Part shown: piece by piece, positions 8,301 through 16,866 of the stretch
Layout: the number at the start of each line of letters is the position of its first letter
Numbering within the stretch: the first letter of the stretch is position 1
Origin: Verrucomicrobiales bacterium
GTDB taxonomy: Bacteria; Verrucomicrobiota; Verrucomicrobiia; Verrucomicrobiales; DEV007
Direction of reading: 5' to 3'
Assembly (NCBI GenBank): GCA_021648365.1
Contig: JAKISY010000047.1
Location: 1-35,697 of the forward strand
DNA length: 35,697 nt
Translations under genes and position numbers: made by a program
Notes under the pieces: generated by a model
What the model saw: only the letters and a program-made list of their open reading frames with translations
The model's database searches: none
Told to the model about the DNA's origin: nothing

Positions 8301-9797
8301 CTAAACTTCGTATTCGCCTTCGGCGGCATTTTCGAAACGCATCATTTCTTTGCGGAAGGTCATTGGCACTTCTCCTGTGGGGCCGTTACGTTGTTTGGCG
8401 ACGTGCAACACGGCACGTCCAGCAGAACTCTGGCGCTCCTCTTCGTCCTCGGCGTAGTATTCTTCACGCACCAGTAGCCCTACAAAGTCGGCGTCCTGCT
8501 CGATGGCTCCAGATTCGCGTAAATCGCTCAGCTTAGGTTTGCCGCCACCTCGGGCATCGGGTGCACGGTTGAGCTGTGCGAGTACGATGATGGGGATGTC
8601 GAGTTCTTTCGCCAGAGCTTTGATTCCAGATGAGATCTCGGCAATCTCTACCTGACGACTTTCTTGTCGACCAGCACCAGGGGATTTACACAACTGCAGG
8701 TAGTCGATGGCGATGATCTTTATTCCATGCTCGTCATGCAGACGACGAGCCTTGGCACGTAGCTCCATGATGGTGAGGGCAGGGGTGTCATCGATATAGA
8801 GCGGAGATTTACTGATGGTTTGGGCGACCGTCATCAGTTGACGTAGCTGAGGTTTGGAGAGGAATCCGCTACGAAGTTTTTGCATGTCGATGCGGGCACG
8901 CGAACAAAGCAAACGCTGTACGATTTGTTCCGCGCTCATTTCCAAACTGAAAAAAGCTGCTGGCATGGGATTGTCAGCATGCATGGTGATATTTTCCAAA
9001 ATATTCATCACCAAGGATGTTTTGCCCATACTAGGCCGCGCAGCGATAACCATCATTTCACTACGCTGGAGGCCATTGGTGATTTTATCGAGGTCGCGCA
9101 GTCCGCTACTGATTCCCGTCAAGCCATCGCCTTTGCCATGCATCTCCGCGATGCTGTCGATCACCTTCATCACATGATCATGGATGGTGCGATTGCCTTT
9201 TTCTTTGTTCGCGGCATCTCGAATGGCTAGCACGTTTTTTTCGATGGTATCGAGCAACTCGGTGACAGTGGCCCCTGCTTTGTCCTCGTCTTTACGGCTG
9301 CCTTGGGTGCCATACGCGTCTTGCACACAGTTGGTGCAAGTATCGATGATTCGCCTCAAGATGAACTTGTCTTTAAGGATGCTGGCGTAGTGATCGAAAA
9401 ACGCTGTGGTTGGCACGTCATCAAGCAAGGCTGCGACATCGGCACGCCCGCCTACTTCTTCGAGAATTTTCTTGCGCTCTAACTCCTCAGTCAGGGTGAT
9501 GAGGTCCACTTTCCCAAATTCGTCGAACAAGGCGGAAAGCGTTTCGTAGATTTTACGGTGCGCTGGGATGTAGAAAAAATCTGGAGTCAGGGTTTCTTGA
9601 GCGTCACTGATTTTTTCACGTTGCGACTTGAGCATACAGCTCAGAACGGCACGTTCAGCGGTTTCGCTGACGGGCAGTGATGTGAACACATCATCAGGTC
9701 CACCAGACTGCTTTTTTGGGAAAGACCTCAGCGAATCGGGTTCAGCCGAGGGCGAGGCATTCTGATAATTAGAAGGGGGGGCGGTGTTGGATGCCAT
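8301..9797 (-). CDS. dnaB: Replicative DNA helicase DnaB
   Basis: DnaB is the hexameric 5'-3' helicase that unwinds DNA at the replication fork and binds primase. The 498-residue product has the two-domain family layout: an N-terminal helical domain at about 42-150 after a poorly conserved 40-residue extension rich in Ser and Pro, then a RecA-like domain from about 225. Walker A is ARPSMGKTS (about 253-261) and Walker B is IIAIDYLQL (361-369). The loop LAQLNRAPDARGGGKPKLSDLRESGAIEQDAD is also typical. No intein is present. It lies downstream of rplI on the same strand, a pairing conserved in many bacteria, with an intrinsic terminator-like hairpin in the 120-bp gap. This suggests partial read-through from the ribosomal promoter or a separate promoter. 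The ATG at 9797 has no Shine-Dalgarno sequence. Confidence 0.97.
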   Translation of the reverse strand: MASNTAPPSNYQNASPSAEPDSLRSFPKKQSGGPDDVFTSLPVSETAERAVLSCMLKSQREKISDAQETLTPDFFYIPAHRKIYETLSALFDEFGKVDLITLTEELERKKILEEVGGRADVAALLDDVPTTAFFDHYASILKDKFILRRIIDTCTNCVQDAYGTQGSRKDEDKAGATVTELLDTIEKNVLAIRDAANKEKGNRTIHDHVMKVIDSIAEMHGKGDGLTGISSGLRDLDKITNGLQRSEMMVIAARPSMGKTSLVMNILENITMHADNPMPAAFFSLEMSAEQIVQRLLCSRARIDMQKLRSGFLSKPQLRQLMTVAQTISKSPLYIDDTPALTIMELRAKARRLHDEHGIKIIAIDYLQLCKSPGAGRQESRQVEIAEISSGIKALAKELDIPIIVLAQLNRAPDARGGGKPKLSDLRESGAIEQDADFVGLLVREEYYAEDEEERQSSAGRAVLHVAKQRNGPTGEVPMTFRKEMMRFENAAEGEYEV

Positions 9798-9850
9798 GAT
9801 GCGAAGGTATGAGAATAGAGCTAAATGATAGGAACCGAGGACGGCAGGTC

Positions 9851-9883
9851 AAAAAAAAGCGGATGCTGTATTAAAGCATCCGC
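9851..9883 (-). terminator. Intrinsic terminator after rplI
   Basis: A perfect 9-bp stem (gcggatgct at 9859-9867 with agcatccgc at 9875-9883, 7-nt loop) is followed on the minus strand by eight T residues (the A-run at 9851-9858). It sits 34 bp beyond the rplI stop and 53 bp before the dnaB start, so it should end or attenuate rplI transcripts. Confidence 0.9.
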
Positions 9884-9917
9884 TCGTTGAGAGACAAAGT
9901 TGAAAATGAAAAAAATC

Positions 9918-10397
9918 TTAGTTTTCTTCTTTGACTTCAGGCTCTGGAGTTTTCACTCGCACGGTGACAGAAACTTCGATGTCACTATGGATTTTAACCG
10001 GAATATCATACGAACCTGTCGCTTTGATAGGTTTATCAAGTTGCAGAGTGTGACGATCGAGGTCGATTTTGGTTTTTTCCAAAATAGCCGCTGCAATATC
10101 ACTGGTCGTGATCGAGCCAAATGCTTTGCCGTGTTCACCAATGGCGAGCTCCAGTGTGATGCGAGCTTTGCGCAACTTGGTCGCTTGTTTTTCAGCATTT
10201 TGAAGTTCTTCAGCTTCACGCAGCGCGCGAGTTTTTTCCAGTCCTTCGACATGACGAAGATTAGCTGTGGTAGCTTCGTAAGCTTTCCCCTGTGGAACCA
10301 GGAAATTGCGTGCGTAGCCGCGTCGTACCGATACAACATCGGCTTCGGAGCCGAGATTATCGATTTTCTCTTTTAAAATAACGTCTGTAGTTGCCAT
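9918..10397 (-). CDS. rplI: 50S ribosomal protein bL9
   Basis: bL9 binds 23S rRNA near the L1 stalk and reaches toward the neighbouring ribosome, helping frame maintenance. The 159-residue length is normal for the family (about 150) plus a short acidic tail. The N-terminal domain shows VILKEKIDNLGSEADVVSVRRGYARNFLVPQGKA, the classic L9 signature with its glycine and arginine residues (about 6-38). A long connecting helix rich in Glu, Lys and Ala follows (about 45-78). The C-terminal domain contains GKAFGSITTSDIA (about 91-103). It precedes dnaB in the same direction. The usual upstream partners rpsF, ssb and rpsR are not found; the region upstream holds a gene-deletion scar on the opposite strand. 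No Shine-Dalgarno sequence precedes the ATG. Confidence 0.97.
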   Translation of the reverse strand: MATTDVILKEKIDNLGSEADVVSVRRGYARNFLVPQGKAYEATTANLRHVEGLEKTRALREAEELQNAEKQATKLRKARITLELAIGEHGKAFGSITTSDIAAAILEKTKIDLDRHTLQLDKPIKATGSYDIPVKIHSDIEVSVTVRVKTPEPEVKEEN

Positions 10398-10613
10398 GGT
10401 AGCTCGAAGTCGAGTTGTGAATTAGAAAGTGGGACTATGGTGGCGAGTGCTGCTTTGTCAAGTGTGGAGATGCTGATTTTTATAATGATCGTAAGCTTTT
10501 GTTAATTATTCCCCCATTATAAGAAAAAGTATTTAATTTAGTGTCCAAAACAGGGGTTTAGGGCTTTTACTATAGTGAATGTCTTATTTTTGGAAAAGAT
10601 CGACCCCCGTCCA

Positions 10614-10927
10614 TTCCATCTGGCAAGTGAATTTGTAGCTAATGACTGATCCGTGAAACAGCTGGTTCGAGAATTGGTGCTGTCTCACACCTATCGCTTA
10701 AGCGTTTCCGTCAATGATAGCAATTTGCAGCAGGATCCAGAAAATCATTTTTACTGGAGAATGCACCGTCGCCGCCTTGATGCAGAATCCATCCGAGATT
10801 CCATTTTATTAGTTAGCGGCACACTAGATAGGATCTTGATCACGAGCGACTGACTTACCCATTTGATGGTCGCGATTATAGGCTTACTGACGTAGCAGGG
10901 CGAGTGGTGAATGAAATCATCGCCTAA
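10614..10927 (+). pseudogene. Deletion scar: DUF1553 fragment joined to the 3' end of a DUF1501 gene
   Basis: The + strand reads HLASEFVAND-stop-SVKQLVRELVLSHTYRLS, then DPENHFYWRMHRRRLDAESI and RDSILLVSGTLDR (about 10617-10831). This matches the C-terminal DUF1553 pattern in which the family normally has Trp before SVK; here that codon is TGA (10647-10649). At about 10830 the homology stops and in another frame becomes DLDHERLTY, then PFDGRDYRLTDV and AGRVVNEIIA with a stop at 10925-10927, the typical C-terminus of a DUF1501 (sulfatase-like) protein. DUF1553 and DUF1501 genes are usually neighbours in Planctomycetes and Verrucomicrobia. The remnant is best read as the outer ends of such a pair after an internal deletion of several kilobases. 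A 66-codon frame from GTG 10653 is part of the scar and not a gene. Confidence 0.8.
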
Positions 10928-11014
10928 AATATTCTGTTATAGTCACACTTTAGAGCTTGAAGCGAATAGCTTATGAGGGCTATGGTGCCTTTTCCTTACT
11001 TTAAACTAATAAAT

Positions 11015-11608
11015 ATGAAAATTAAGAATTTTTTACTCATCGGAGCTTTGGCAATCACAGCGCTATCATCGACAAGCGTCGTAGCGCAACAGGGGGGCGT
11101 TGCTGTAGTGGATGTGGACGCAGTAGCTCGTGAAATTGGAGCAGACAAAGAGGTCTTAGGAGCACTAAAACAAGCTCAAGACAATTTGAATACCAAGCTC
11201 AAAGATGCGCAAGCAACGATGCAAAAACAATTTGATGCAGCCGTTGCTAAAGCGGGTGGCGATAAGGCCACCAATGAGCAAAAACAACAACTGGCACAAT
11301 TCAATCGTCAGCTGCAAAGTCAATTCGCTCAATACAAAGGGCAAGCGCAAGTGGCTCTCAATCGTGAGCAAGCCAAGCGGGTATTAGCTATTCGTGAGCT
11401 GATTCGTCCAGTGGCGATGGAGGTAGCTAAAGCCAAAGGGCTGAGTGTGGTTTTACAGAAATCTGAGCAAATTCTGGGTTTTCAAGAATCATCCGATATC
11501 ACCAAGGCGGTCGCTGCAAAATTGAAAGCGACCATGCCAGCTAAAGCTAAAGCCGCTCCCAAAGCGACACCTAAAGCAAGCCCAGCCAAGGCGACTAAGA
11601 AAAAATAG
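11015..11608 (+). CDS. Skp/OmpH-family periplasmic chaperone with Lys/Ala/Pro-rich tail
   Basis: Skp-like chaperones hold unfolded outer-membrane proteins in the periplasm and pass them to the Bam complex. From ATG 11015 the product has 197 residues with a signal peptide (about 1-25, ending VVAQ). A short beta segment VAVVDVDAVARE follows, then a long charged coiled-coil region (about 50-125) rich in Gln, Lys and Ala, and a return strand GLSVVLQKSEQILGF, in the order expected for OmpH (PF03938). The final 25 residues are a Lys/Ala/Pro tail resembling histone H1 tails, which is unusual for Skp. An in-frame ATG at 10973 would add 14 residues before a normal signal peptide and is less likely. 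A terminator follows the gene, so it is probably monocistronic. Confidence 0.85.
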   Translation: MKIKNFLLIGALAITALSSTSVVAQQGGVAVVDVDAVAREIGADKEVLGALKQAQDNLNTKLKDAQATMQKQFDAAVAKAGGDKATNEQKQQLAQFNRQLQSQFAQYKGQAQVALNREQAKRVLAIRELIRPVAMEVAKAKGLSVVLQKSEQILGFQESSDITKAVAAKLKATMPAKAKAAPKATPKASPAKATKKK

Positions 11609-11632
11609 GCGACTGTTAGTCATCAAGCTATC

Positions 11633-11664
11633 AAACGGCACTTTTGACGAAGTGTCGTTTTTTT
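11633..11664 (+). terminator. Intrinsic terminator after skp-like gene
   Basis: AAACGGCACTT (11633-11643) pairs with AAGTGTCGTTT (11650-11660), one G-T wobble in an 11-bp stem and a 6-nt loop, running into a seven-T tract. It lies 24 bp after the stop codon of the Skp-like gene. Confidence 0.88.
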
Positions 11665-11754
11665 GTGTCTATGCGGTTTAATTTCCGATAAAAAATACTT
11701 GGAATTGATAAGAATCGTTGTTTAGTCATACAGTTCCTGATCTGAAAAATTATT

Positions 11755-12798
11755 ATGAAAAAATCTCTGTTGTGTATCATCACTGTTGTCGCCGCTTCTT
11801 TTGGCGCAGAATCCCAAGCAGAAGAAATCGTCAACCGAGCAATGCTGGGGATGTTTCAGCCATTGCCAGATAGTATCGAGAATCCCAAAAACCCATTTAA
11901 CGATGCAAAGCTACAGCTAGGGCAGCAGCTTTTTTTTGACAGACGCCTATCCTTAGATCACACCATTTCCTGCCACTCTTGCCATAGTCTCAAACTTTAT
12001 GGGCAGACCGGAACATCGTTCCCTACGGGGATTTCAGATCAAAAGCCAGGTCGCAATTCGCCAACAGTATTCAATGCTGCGATTCACATAGCGCAGTTTT
12101 GGGATGGTCGTGAGCCAGACGTGGAAGCTCAGGCGAAGGGGCCAATTTTAGCTGGCGCCGAAATGGGCATGCCGAGCGGGGATTATGCGGTCAAGGTCTT
12201 GAAGTCGATTCCTGGCTACGTCGATTTGTTCAAAAAGGCGTTTCCGGATAGTAAAGACTCTTTGACCTATGATAATGTAGGCAATGCCATCGGCGCCTAT
12301 GAACGTAAATTGATGACCCCTTCGCGTTTTGATGATTTTTTAAAAGGAGATGACTCAGCCTTGAGCGATGCTGAGAAAAAAGGTTTGAACACTTTCATTT
12401 CCACAGGTTGCACTACTTGTCACAATGGCATGGGGGTGGGTGGTCACTTGTTCCAAAAATTAGGTTTGGTCAAAGCTTGGCCAAACCTTAAGGATAAAGG
12501 TCGCAGCGAAGTAACGGGCAAGGAAGTGGATAAGTTTTATTTCAAAGTGCCAAGTTTGAGAAATATCACCGAAACGTCACCTTACTTGCATGACGGATCG
12601 GTCAAAGAATTGGACGTGATGGTCAAAAAAATGGCAGAATACCAATTGGGACGCATGATCTCGGATGAAGACACACAGTCCATTGTGACTTTTTTAAAGT
12701 CCCTTAAAGGAGATTTGCCTAAAGATTTGATTAAAAGACCAGAACTGCCCAAAAGCGGTCCTGATACTCCTAAACCTAAGGAATACATCGTCAAATAA
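11755..12798 (+). CDS. Di-haem cytochrome c peroxidase
   Basis: This 347-residue periplasmic enzyme belongs to the CCP/MauG family (PF03150), which reduces hydrogen peroxide with electrons from small c-type cytochromes. Residues 1-22 are a signal peptide. The first haem site is CHSCH at 73-77 in the N-terminal domain, and the second is CTTCH at 219-223 in the C-terminal domain. Other family marks are LGQQLFFDRRLS (55-66), NSPTVFNAA (101-109), FWDGR (115-119), a GAEMG loop (134-138) and TSPYLHDGS (274-282). Length is normal for the family. A MauG-like oxidase role is possible but the residues visible fit a peroxidase. It has its own promoter region after the skp terminator. No Shine-Dalgarno sequence precedes the ATG. 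It is convergent with the prepilin-like gene. Confidence 0.94.
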   Translation: MKKSLLCIITVVAASFGAESQAEEIVNRAMLGMFQPLPDSIENPKNPFNDAKLQLGQQLFFDRRLSLDHTISCHSCHSLKLYGQTGTSFPTGISDQKPGRNSPTVFNAAIHIAQFWDGREPDVEAQAKGPILAGAEMGMPSGDYAVKVLKSIPGYVDLFKKAFPDSKDSLTYDNVGNAIGAYERKLMTPSRFDDFLKGDDSALSDAEKKGLNTFISTGCTTCHNGMGVGGHLFQKLGLVKAWPNLKDKGRSEVTGKEVDKFYFKVPSLRNITETSPYLHDGSVKELDVMVKKMAEYQLGRMISDEDTQSIVTFLKSLKGDLPKDLIKRPELPKSGPDTPKPKEYIVK

Positions 12799-12866
12799 GT
12801 TATTTACTAGCTGAGCAGCGCGTTAACTGTCGGGCAATCGTATTGAGAACAAATAGGAAGGGACGC

Positions 12867-13268
12867 TCAGTTGCTAATGTGGCTGGCAATAGAGCAAGTC
12901 ACGAAACTCTCGGTCTGATTAGGAATTTTGTCGAGGAAGGTGTAATTGCCAGTGTCAGGGCAAACTGGGGTCTGTTGAATGTATCCAGCACTGATGAGTG
13001 TGTTTACAAAATTAGCGACAGGGGCACCTTCGTCAATTTCATTCAAGTTAGCGTAGGCAATGGATGTTTTTTGTAGCTTTGATTGCTGTAGGATGCATTT
13101 AGCGCGAGCGGATCCCTTATTGTAGCTTGTTAGTCCTACAAAAACAATACCTACCAAACTTAATAAAATGGTGATGACCACAGTGATTTCGATCAGGGTC
13201 ATAGCAGACTGATTCCTGCTAATAGACTGGAAGTGGCTGTTTTTATTTTTGGGAGATGGGATCTGCAT
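12867..13268 (-). CDS. Prepilin-like protein with type IV N-methylation site
   Basis: The 133-residue product carries a class III signal peptide: a 22-residue basic leader followed by A-MTLIEITVVITILLSLVGI. Cleavage should fall after Ala22, leaving Met at +1 and Glu27 at +5, the residue required for pseudopilin assembly. The first mature residue is Met in place of the more common Phe. The hydrophobic helix spans 23-45 and a short globular part follows, with Cys58, Cys98 and Cys124. Verrucomicrobia carry many orphan pseudopilin genes of this size, used by type II secretion or type IV pili. No assembly ATPase, platform or peptidase gene is nearby, so it is an orphan. A Shine-Dalgarno sequence is absent. 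Confidence 0.82.
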   Translation of the reverse strand: MQIPSPKNKNSHFQSISRNQSAMTLIEITVVITILLSLVGIVFVGLTSYNKGSARAKCILQQSKLQKTSIAYANLNEIDEGAPVANFVNTLISAGYIQQTPVCPDTGNYTFLDKIPNQTESFVTCSIASHISN

Positions 13269-13456
13269 AGTTGTTTATATAAGGTGATGTGTTAGCCATG
13301 TTTTCCACATAAGCCTAAAGAAATCAACCTATTATATAAATAAGTCAATCTGCAGAATAGAGGTCAGGCTTTGCTATTTATTGACAATTTTTTGCAGTAA
13401 AATTCACAATAAGTGACAGATGCATAGGGATTAGCGTCATATCTAGGACTTATTCC

Positions 13457-13512
13457 ATTTCACATTACATATATTGTGCGAAGTTATACATATACGGTTT
13501 ATATTGTGAAAT
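13457..13512. promoter_or_regulatory. AT-rich region with spaced inverted repeat atttcaca/tgtgaaat
   Basis: The 294-bp gap (13269-13562) between the SNF2 stop and the prepilin-like start is strongly AT-rich. It contains a perfect 8-bp inverted repeat (13457-13464 and 13505-13512) 40 bp apart, with internal atattgtg copies. It lies on the upstream side of the prepilin-like gene and may be its control region. No other gene is seen here. Confidence 0.3.
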
Positions 13513-13562
13513 AGGCTCATATATGGATTCCCAGTTCATTTTGGGTAGTTCCGTCGGGATTC

Positions 13563-16500
13563 TCACACATCCAGCAACTCGCGCAAATCTTCCGTATTCA
13601 AACCTCTCATCATCGGCGCTTGGTCGTCGATGGCCGCGTCAAACACATCGCGCTTCTGTTGTTGTAGTTTGAGAATTTTCTCTTCCACCGTATCACGAGC
13701 GATGAATTTGTAGCTGGTGACAATTCTGCTCTGACCGATACGGTGCGCACGATCCGTGGCTTGAGCTTCGACTGCAGGATTCCACCACGGATCAAAATGC
13801 ATAACGGTATCCGCTGCGGTTAGATTGAGTCCATAGCCACCAGCTTTCAGGCTGATCAGAAATACTTTCACGTTTTCATCCTTCTGAAATCGAGCCACTT
13901 GTTCTGCGCGGTCTTGACTCGACCCGTCCAAATAAGCGATCTCTCCATCGTAAAAATCCGATTGCTGCAAATCTGCCCGTATCAACTTCAGCATGCTCAC
14001 AAATTGACTAAAAATAAGCACCCGGTGCCCTCCGGACATCGCTTCCTGTAGTCGTTCCCGTAAAAGCAATAATTTAGCCGAATCTACTGATTTAGAGTCT
14101 TGTGCTTTACTATAAGCCGTTTTTTGTTCTTCTTTAGATTTCAGTAAGCGTGCATCACAGCAGATCTGGCGTAGTCGCAGCAGTGCTGTGAGCATATTCA
14201 CCCGTGCCGCCCGCTCGTCTCCGCTGCTAAATGCGGCATTTATTTTATTACGTGATTTACGTAATATACCAGCGTAAAGAGCTTTCTGTTTGCTGTTTAG
14301 GTCGCAGTAAATAATTTCTTCTAGCTTTGCAGGCAAGTCGGTCGCGACTTTTGATTTGGTGCGCCTAAGAATCAAAGGTTTGAGTCGTCTGCGAAAGCGC
14401 TGATGCAGGGCTGTACTCGCTTTTCCAGATTGAATAGGTTTTTCGTAATGCTGTTTGAACTCTTCTCTCGTGCCTAAATATCCAGGTCGCGCGAAATCAC
14501 TGATCGACCAAATATCGAGCACGGAGTTTTCTATCGGAGTTCCGGTAAGCGCCAAGCGTGAATCTGCGTTCAGCTTTTTGGCGCAGCGCGCATTTTGCGT
14601 GCTGGGGTTTCGGATGTAGCTCGCTTCGTCCAAAATTAGCAAGCGGAAGTGTTGTTTCTGATATTGCTCGATATCTCGCACCATCAGCGCGTAGCTGGTG
14701 ATCACCACATCGGCAAAACGCAGATTTTTGAAATGACCGCTGCGTTTGGTCCCGCGCATCAGCAATGTTTGGTATTCTGGGGTGAATTTTTTGATTTCCT
14801 GATCCCAGTTATCGATCAGCGAGGTGGGACAGACCACTAATACAGGGCTTAGCTGCTGCGATTCTTGCCTTGTTTGCATCGTTTTCAGCAAGCGTGATAC
14901 CGCCAGCGTTTGTAGGGTCTTTCCTAGCCCCATCTCATCTGCCAAAATAGCACCGCCACCGTTTTGAGTCAGTAGCTTGCGATACAACCAGGCGATGCCA
15001 TCACGCTGATAAGGACGCAGGATGGGCTCCAAGTCTGCTAAGCAGTCAGAAAAATCCGCATCATTCAGTTCTTGCGGATCCGGCTTTGATCCTGCTAGCT
15101 GAGAATGGTTTTGGTAATAGGATACGCTCGATTCGATATAATCGCGTTGCGCTGGCGCTAAGTGATAGCCGCCTTGCTCCTGTTGCAGGTTACAATCTTT
15201 GAGCACTTCAAACCAATCTTCGCAAGCATCTCGATCTATCACTGCCAAGCTACCATCTTCATTCTCTCTTACTTGATTCTGACCCGTTGCGAGGTAGCGT
15301 CGGATCTCACTTTCGCTGATAGTGGTAGCACCCTGTTGATTTTCTAGTTCGAAAGCACAGCTAAACCAATCCTCGCCTACTCGTCCTGAATCAAAGCTTA
15401 CCACTGGGCGTATCGCTTGCACGTGGGCAGTTGCAGTTCGATAGCGCTCTGCGAATACCAGCTTCCGCCACTGACTTTGCAATCTCGGAACCACGCTGAC
15501 ATGGAAATGCAGCACCTCATTCTGTCCGCGTAAATGTAGCACGCCTTGCTGATCGACCGAGCTGAACCCGGCAGCAGTCAATTCGCTGAGTGCTGTTTTT
15601 TCGGCGACGGTATTACGTGTGAAATAGCGTTTACCTCCATGATTCTCATCATTTGTTGGATCTAAGTAAGGGAAAAAACATTCAGCTTCATCGTCATCAG
15701 CCAAGGATTGCCCCAAGATGATTTGATGACCTCCATAATAAGCTCGAATGGTCGCACGCACGTGCTGCAGAGAACCCTCTACCTGTAATTCAAACTCAGG
15801 GCGCCCCAAGTTCAAAGACGGCAGCTTGAAGTCAGTCGGCGAATCTATCTCAAAAACATCCGACCACTCAGGCAGCGCCTTCGCCAACCATGCCTCTGAG
15901 ACCAATAAACCCTGTTCACCTGAATTCAGCAAATGTTGTGAGGTTTCCCGATAGGATTCGATTTCCGGCAGTCTGACGGGCCACATTTGCTGGCGGCCTT
16001 GGTGATAAACCCAGGGCTCTTCACACTTGTCGTCAGATTTCAATAAGATCTGATCTTGAGCAGCAAAGCCGGACAAACGCATCAGCACCTTTTCGCTGCT
16101 GGCTGCTTGAGTGAGGTGCAGCTTCAGCCGTATGCTTTGCTCGGCAATACCGAGAGCTTGATCACTCTGATCTACGGCAAAATAGGGATAAGTCACGCAG
16201 AGCTTCAGGCATTCACTTGCTTGCTGACGGTTGAGAATCAAAAAGCCTGGTAAGCTCCCCTGCTTCAACTGGCATTGTTCTTGCAAATACGCTCGAATTT
16301 CATGACTTTGCGCTAATGAAGCTTGTTCAATTTCACCCTCTGGCGACCTATCGGTTAAACGAATAGGGAATTTATTTTTTTCCCATAAATTAGTAAAAAT
16401 AGTCTCTAAAGTAATCTGCAAGAGTAAATTACTGTGTTTCCCTCCATCGTGATTTTGGGGGGAATCAAGCGCTCCTGCTGTTTCTACCCGAACTTGTTTG

Positions 16501-16805
16501 CCTGCAGGTTTTCCTACGGTTTCCTGCGATTGACCTTCGATAGCAGCTAAGACCACCGCAGCTGAATGCGCACACAACATACCGTCCCGCAATGATTCAC
16601 GACAGCGGCATAGGTTGTCCACATCCGTTGCTGAACGGATGTTCAGTCCCGATATCTGAGCTTTTCTACCGATCATCACCAGCCCCTTCACCAAGCCACC
16701 GCGTTGAGTGACTTGAGACACTGCGCCAGCTTTAAGCATCATCCCCCCCTCTTTGACCGCCTTCCACCCAGCGGCCTCCATCAACCAAGCTTTACTCAAA
16801 TCCAT
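13563..16805 (-). CDS. SWIM zinc finger and SNF2-family helicase
   Basis: This 1080-residue protein is a bacterial SNF2 ATPase of the type related to Swi2/Rad54, which translocates on double-stranded DNA and displaces bound proteins. A SWIM zinc finger (CxC-x9-CxH) is at residues 66-80: Cys66, Cys68, Cys78, His80. The middle portion (about 100-600) is a poorly conserved helical accessory region found in bacterial SNF2 proteins. The ATPase core starts at about 602 with LRPYQRDGIAWLYRKL; Walker A is DEMGLGKT (about 622-630). Motif II is DEAS near 725, and motif VI is DRAHRIGQ near 1020. DEAS instead of DEAH is a mild variant. It stands alone, divergent from the BamD-like gene across a palindromic region. 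The role is probably in DNA repair or transcription-complex recycling. No Shine-Dalgarno sequence. Confidence 0.92.
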   Translation of the reverse strand: MDLSKAWLMEAAGWKAVKEGGMMLKAGAVSQVTQRGGLVKGLVMIGRKAQISGLNIRSATDVDNLCRCRESLRDGMLCAHSAAVVLAAIEGQSQETVGKPAGKQVRVETAGALDSPQNHDGGKHSNLLLQITLETIFTNLWEKNKFPIRLTDRSPEGEIEQASLAQSHEIRAYLQEQCQLKQGSLPGFLILNRQQASECLKLCVTYPYFAVDQSDQALGIAEQSIRLKLHLTQAASSEKVLMRLSGFAAQDQILLKSDDKCEEPWVYHQGRQQMWPVRLPEIESYRETSQHLLNSGEQGLLVSEAWLAKALPEWSDVFEIDSPTDFKLPSLNLGRPEFELQVEGSLQHVRATIRAYYGGHQIILGQSLADDDEAECFFPYLDPTNDENHGGKRYFTRNTVAEKTALSELTAAGFSSVDQQGVLHLRGQNEVLHFHVSVVPRLQSQWRKLVFAERYRTATAHVQAIRPVVSFDSGRVGEDWFSCAFELENQQGATTISESEIRRYLATGQNQVRENEDGSLAVIDRDACEDWFEVLKDCNLQQEQGGYHLAPAQRDYIESSVSYYQNHSQLAGSKPDPQELNDADFSDCLADLEPILRPYQRDGIAWLYRKLLTQNGGGAILADEMGLGKTLQTLAVSRLLKTMQTRQESQQLSPVLVVCPTSLIDNWDQEIKKFTPEYQTLLMRGTKRSGHFKNLRFADVVITSYALMVRDIEQYQKQHFRLLILDEASYIRNPSTQNARCAKKLNADSRLALTGTPIENSVLDIWSISDFARPGYLGTREEFKQHYEKPIQSGKASTALHQRFRRRLKPLILRRTKSKVATDLPAKLEEIIYCDLNSKQKALYAGILRKSRNKINAAFSSGDERAARVNMLTALLRLRQICCDARLLKSKEEQKTAYSKAQDSKSVDSAKLLLLRERLQEAMSGGHRVLIFSQFVSMLKLIRADLQQSDFYDGEIAYLDGSSQDRAEQVARFQKDENVKVFLISLKAGGYGLNLTAADTVMHFDPWWNPAVEAQATDRAHRIGQSRIVTSYKFIARDTVEEKILKLQQQKRDVFDAAIDDQAPMMRGLNTEDLRELLDV

Positions 16806-16866
16806 AGTTAAAAATTATCTAAATCGAAACTTCGCCCCAAAAACAACTTCACCGCGAAGGAAACTC

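Noticed and set aside
9900..10376. A 158-codon + strand frame opposite rplI
   Set aside because: It is antisense to the well-conserved L9 gene, and has no start context or motifs of its own.
12843..13076. A 77-codon + strand frame opposite the prepilin-like gene
   Set aside because: The minus-strand product has a clear type IV methylation site; the opposite frame has no feature.
13529..13544. ccca...tggg hairpin after the SNF2 stop as a terminator
   Set aside because: A 4-bp stem with an 8-nt loop and no T-run on the right side is too weak.
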